From NCBI RefSeq assembly GCF_019578655.1, contig NC_063257.1, positions 24,693,939 through 24,757,938 of the forward strand: a stretch of DNA of 64,000 nucleotides, written 5' to 3'. Origin of the DNA: Ricinus communis. Taxonomy: Eukaryota > Streptophyta > Magnoliopsida > Malpighiales > Euphorbiaceae. This document shows, piece by piece, positions 62,199 to 64,000 of this stretch. Both the position numbers and the translations under genes were made by a program. The notes beneath the pieces are model-generated. The model saw nothing but the letters and a program-made list of their open reading frames with translations. It was not told the origin of the DNA and ran no database searches. Each line of letters starts with the position of its first letter. The stretch's first letter is position 1.

Positions 62199-64000
62199 TG
62201 TAATACCCGAAATTTTTATATATTTAATAATGAGTTTTTATTTAAGTTAATTTTAGCTTTATTTTTATTCGGTTTAATTGGAATGATTTAAATACAAATT
62301 TTGAATTTTAATGTTAGACAAATAAATGAAGTATTTTTCTATACCCAATTAGTTGAAATTTTAAGAATTAATTAAGTAAATTATTTGAAGAGTAGAATAT
62401 ATTTTTGGTTATTCAAATTTTCCCCAAATGCATATTTATATAAGTAAAATTATATATTGGAAAAATTATGGTAGAAATTGTAAATGATGTTTATAAAAGA
62501 ATGTTGGGGAAAATTGGTATTATAATTGATTAGTAGTATTAAATTTTAAGTTGGAAATTTATTATTTAAATTAATTTTGTGTTAGGACAAAATTGAAAAC
62601 TTATTTTTGGATGAGAATTAAAAGTATAATTTCATTAATATGGGGTTTTAATGGAAATTTCTAAGTTTGGTATTTTTATAAATAAAAATGTCGGTCAAGG
62701 GTATTTTTGTAATTGTGTATTTTCTATAATTCTAATTTGGCCTAAATTAATTATTTAGGGGCTTAATTGAAAGGCTAAAGGAAAGTTTAGGGGTTAAATT
62801 GGAGTTCTGCTAGATGAAATTGTAAATAATTAAGAAAGTTGAGGGACCAAACTGTAATAAGGAAAAGTTCAGGGGCAAAATGTCGATATTGAAAGGAAAA
62901 GAATCAGGGAAGAAGAGAGGAAGAGAGAGAGAGAGAGAGAGAGGCCATGTTGTCCTTCCACGGACGATCGGGCGCGGTGCGACGTGCATGGCAGCAGGCG
63001 TACAGCTTAAAGGCGGAATCACAAGGACGTGGGCGGCAGCTTTCGAGCGCTGCTCGCCATTTCCTACCGATCTTGGTGGCGATCGGCTCCCCTCAAGAGA
63101 GCTTTCTTTGGCGGCAACGCCTGTGGTGGCCGGGAGACGGAAGATCCGGAGAGAGAAAGTAGGGCAGCGCATTTTAGGCTTTCCCATGAGCTCCATGAGG
63201 ATGGCGATCGGAGGACGATCCGACTCTCCCTCACCAAGCTTCAGAATGGCACCGGCTTGCGGGCGATCGGGCCCGTTTACTGACGCCGTGATCGTCTCAA
63301 GAAAATCTCTAGATGATCGGTGTCGATCGGAAAATCAGGCGGGATTGTCATCGGTATGAGTCCGATGATGTGTTCGGATTGTCGATCGGACTCAAGTGGC
63401 GGTCCCACCGAGCGATGAGCGTCTCGGTAATTTTCTCTAGCCTGTAATTTTGGAAATTCTTGGTTTAATTGTGTGTCTAATGGTTTATATTGATTATTTG
63501 ATGATATTGTTGGATATTTGTAGTATTTTTCAAGGTGTCTGGACTCGTTTTTACTGGGGTAATGTCTGTGTAGGGAGGTTCTCACCGATTTTGGTAGAAT
63601 TCTCCGAGTCGAGATTCTTAGATACCAAATTCTAGGAGTCTAAACCTAGGATTAATGATCGATTGTTTCAGCGTTTTGATAAATTATTTTCCGTGACTAG
63701 ATTGTCTGTTTGTTCGGCTCGCTCCAACCGAGGCACCGTAGCAAAGCTAGGAGGTCGCCTAAATTCTGTGAGTTAAAGTCACTTAATTGTTGCACTATTG
63801 CTAAGTCTGAATTTAATATGCTATTTTGAAAGTTTATGCTTAATATAGTTATTAGTATCGCAACGTAAATAATTTCACTGAATTATTAATTATTGAAGGT
63901 AATATAAGTATTATTATAGTAATGTTATGATAATACCAAATATTATCAGTTTTCCACATGAGTTGCATGATGTCTTACTCTAAATTGTTAATCGTTATTT
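62199..64000 (+). mobile_element. LTR of a related element, plus orientation, continuing past the window
   Basis: It begins TGTAATACCCGAAATTTT at 62199, a standard chromovirus LTR start. It holds a GC-rich block (62930-63420) in otherwise AT-rich sequence, with a (GA)n tract at 62924-62942. It then has the GTGAGTTAAAGTCAC segment at 63768, shared in inverted form with the neighbouring LTR. By comparison about 1.1 kb more should follow, giving a length near 2.9 kb. The ORF at 62880-63359 lies in the LTR and shows no protein family features. Whether a full element follows cannot be seen. Confidence 0.65.

Noticed and set aside
62880..63359. 159-codon GC-rich ORF as a gene
   Set aside because: It lies inside an LTR, begins in a (GA)n-derived Arg/Glu run, has overlapping open frames on both strands and shows no recognisable domain.

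Overview
This window looks like genomic DNA from a eudicot plant. One gene is recognisable: a five-exon member of the TBL/PMR5 (DUF231) cell-wall O-acetyltransferase family at 1782-7843. It has plant-type GT-AG introns and a long, transposon-bearing last intron. Almost everything else is repetitive: plant LTR retrotransposons in several states of decay, and a large AT-rich tandem satellite. I cannot name the species from sequence alone. No rRNA, tRNA gene, CRISPR array, operon or bacterial feature was seen.

Layout. 1-211: end of a chromovirus-type LTR. 213-1781: AT-rich upstream DNA and promoter of the TBL gene. 1782-7843: the TBL gene; intron 4 holds a complete 333-bp TRIM element, a ~260-bp foldback element and two (AT)n tracts. 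7844-12167: AT-rich intergenic DNA with repeat-like segments. 12168-24012: a degenerate Ty3 element of the Tat type (+ strand) with 5' LTR, tRNA-type primer site, gag, protease, RT, two RNase H domains, integrase, an antisense ORF downstream of pol, and a truncated 3' LTR. 24013-25711: a second Tat pol fragment in the opposite orientation. 25712-26465: unclassified.

26466-39921, 45832-47737 and 55382-60518 are three blocks of one satellite, about 20 kb in all. It is built of 38-39-bp subunits organised in a higher-order unit of usually ten subunits (~388 bp). All blocks have the same polarity. They are split by (i) 39922-45831, a composite of a chromovirus pol 3' end (-), a wrecked Ty1/copia element (+) and a Tat-like 3' region with a ~56-bp minisatellite, and (ii) 47738-55381, a chromovirus (Tekay/Del-like) on the - strand with one complete 2.4-kb LTR and one truncated LTR. 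60519-64000 holds two oppositely oriented LTRs of a further chromovirus family, related to the fragment at position 1.

How it fits together. Only the TBL gene appears able to make a protein with a cellular role. Every retroelement reading frame is broken by stops, frameshifts, deletions or loss of catalytic residues. Many stops look like TGG or CAG changed to TAG or TGA, as expected after cytosine methylation and deamination. The satellite shows the same signature at its recurring CpG. The picture is a single gene at the edge of a methylated heterochromatic block. The most novel item is the 39-bp/higher-order satellite. Its subunit is exactly 13 codons, so it stays open in two overlapping frames and generates long spurious ORFs of 13-residue peptide repeats.
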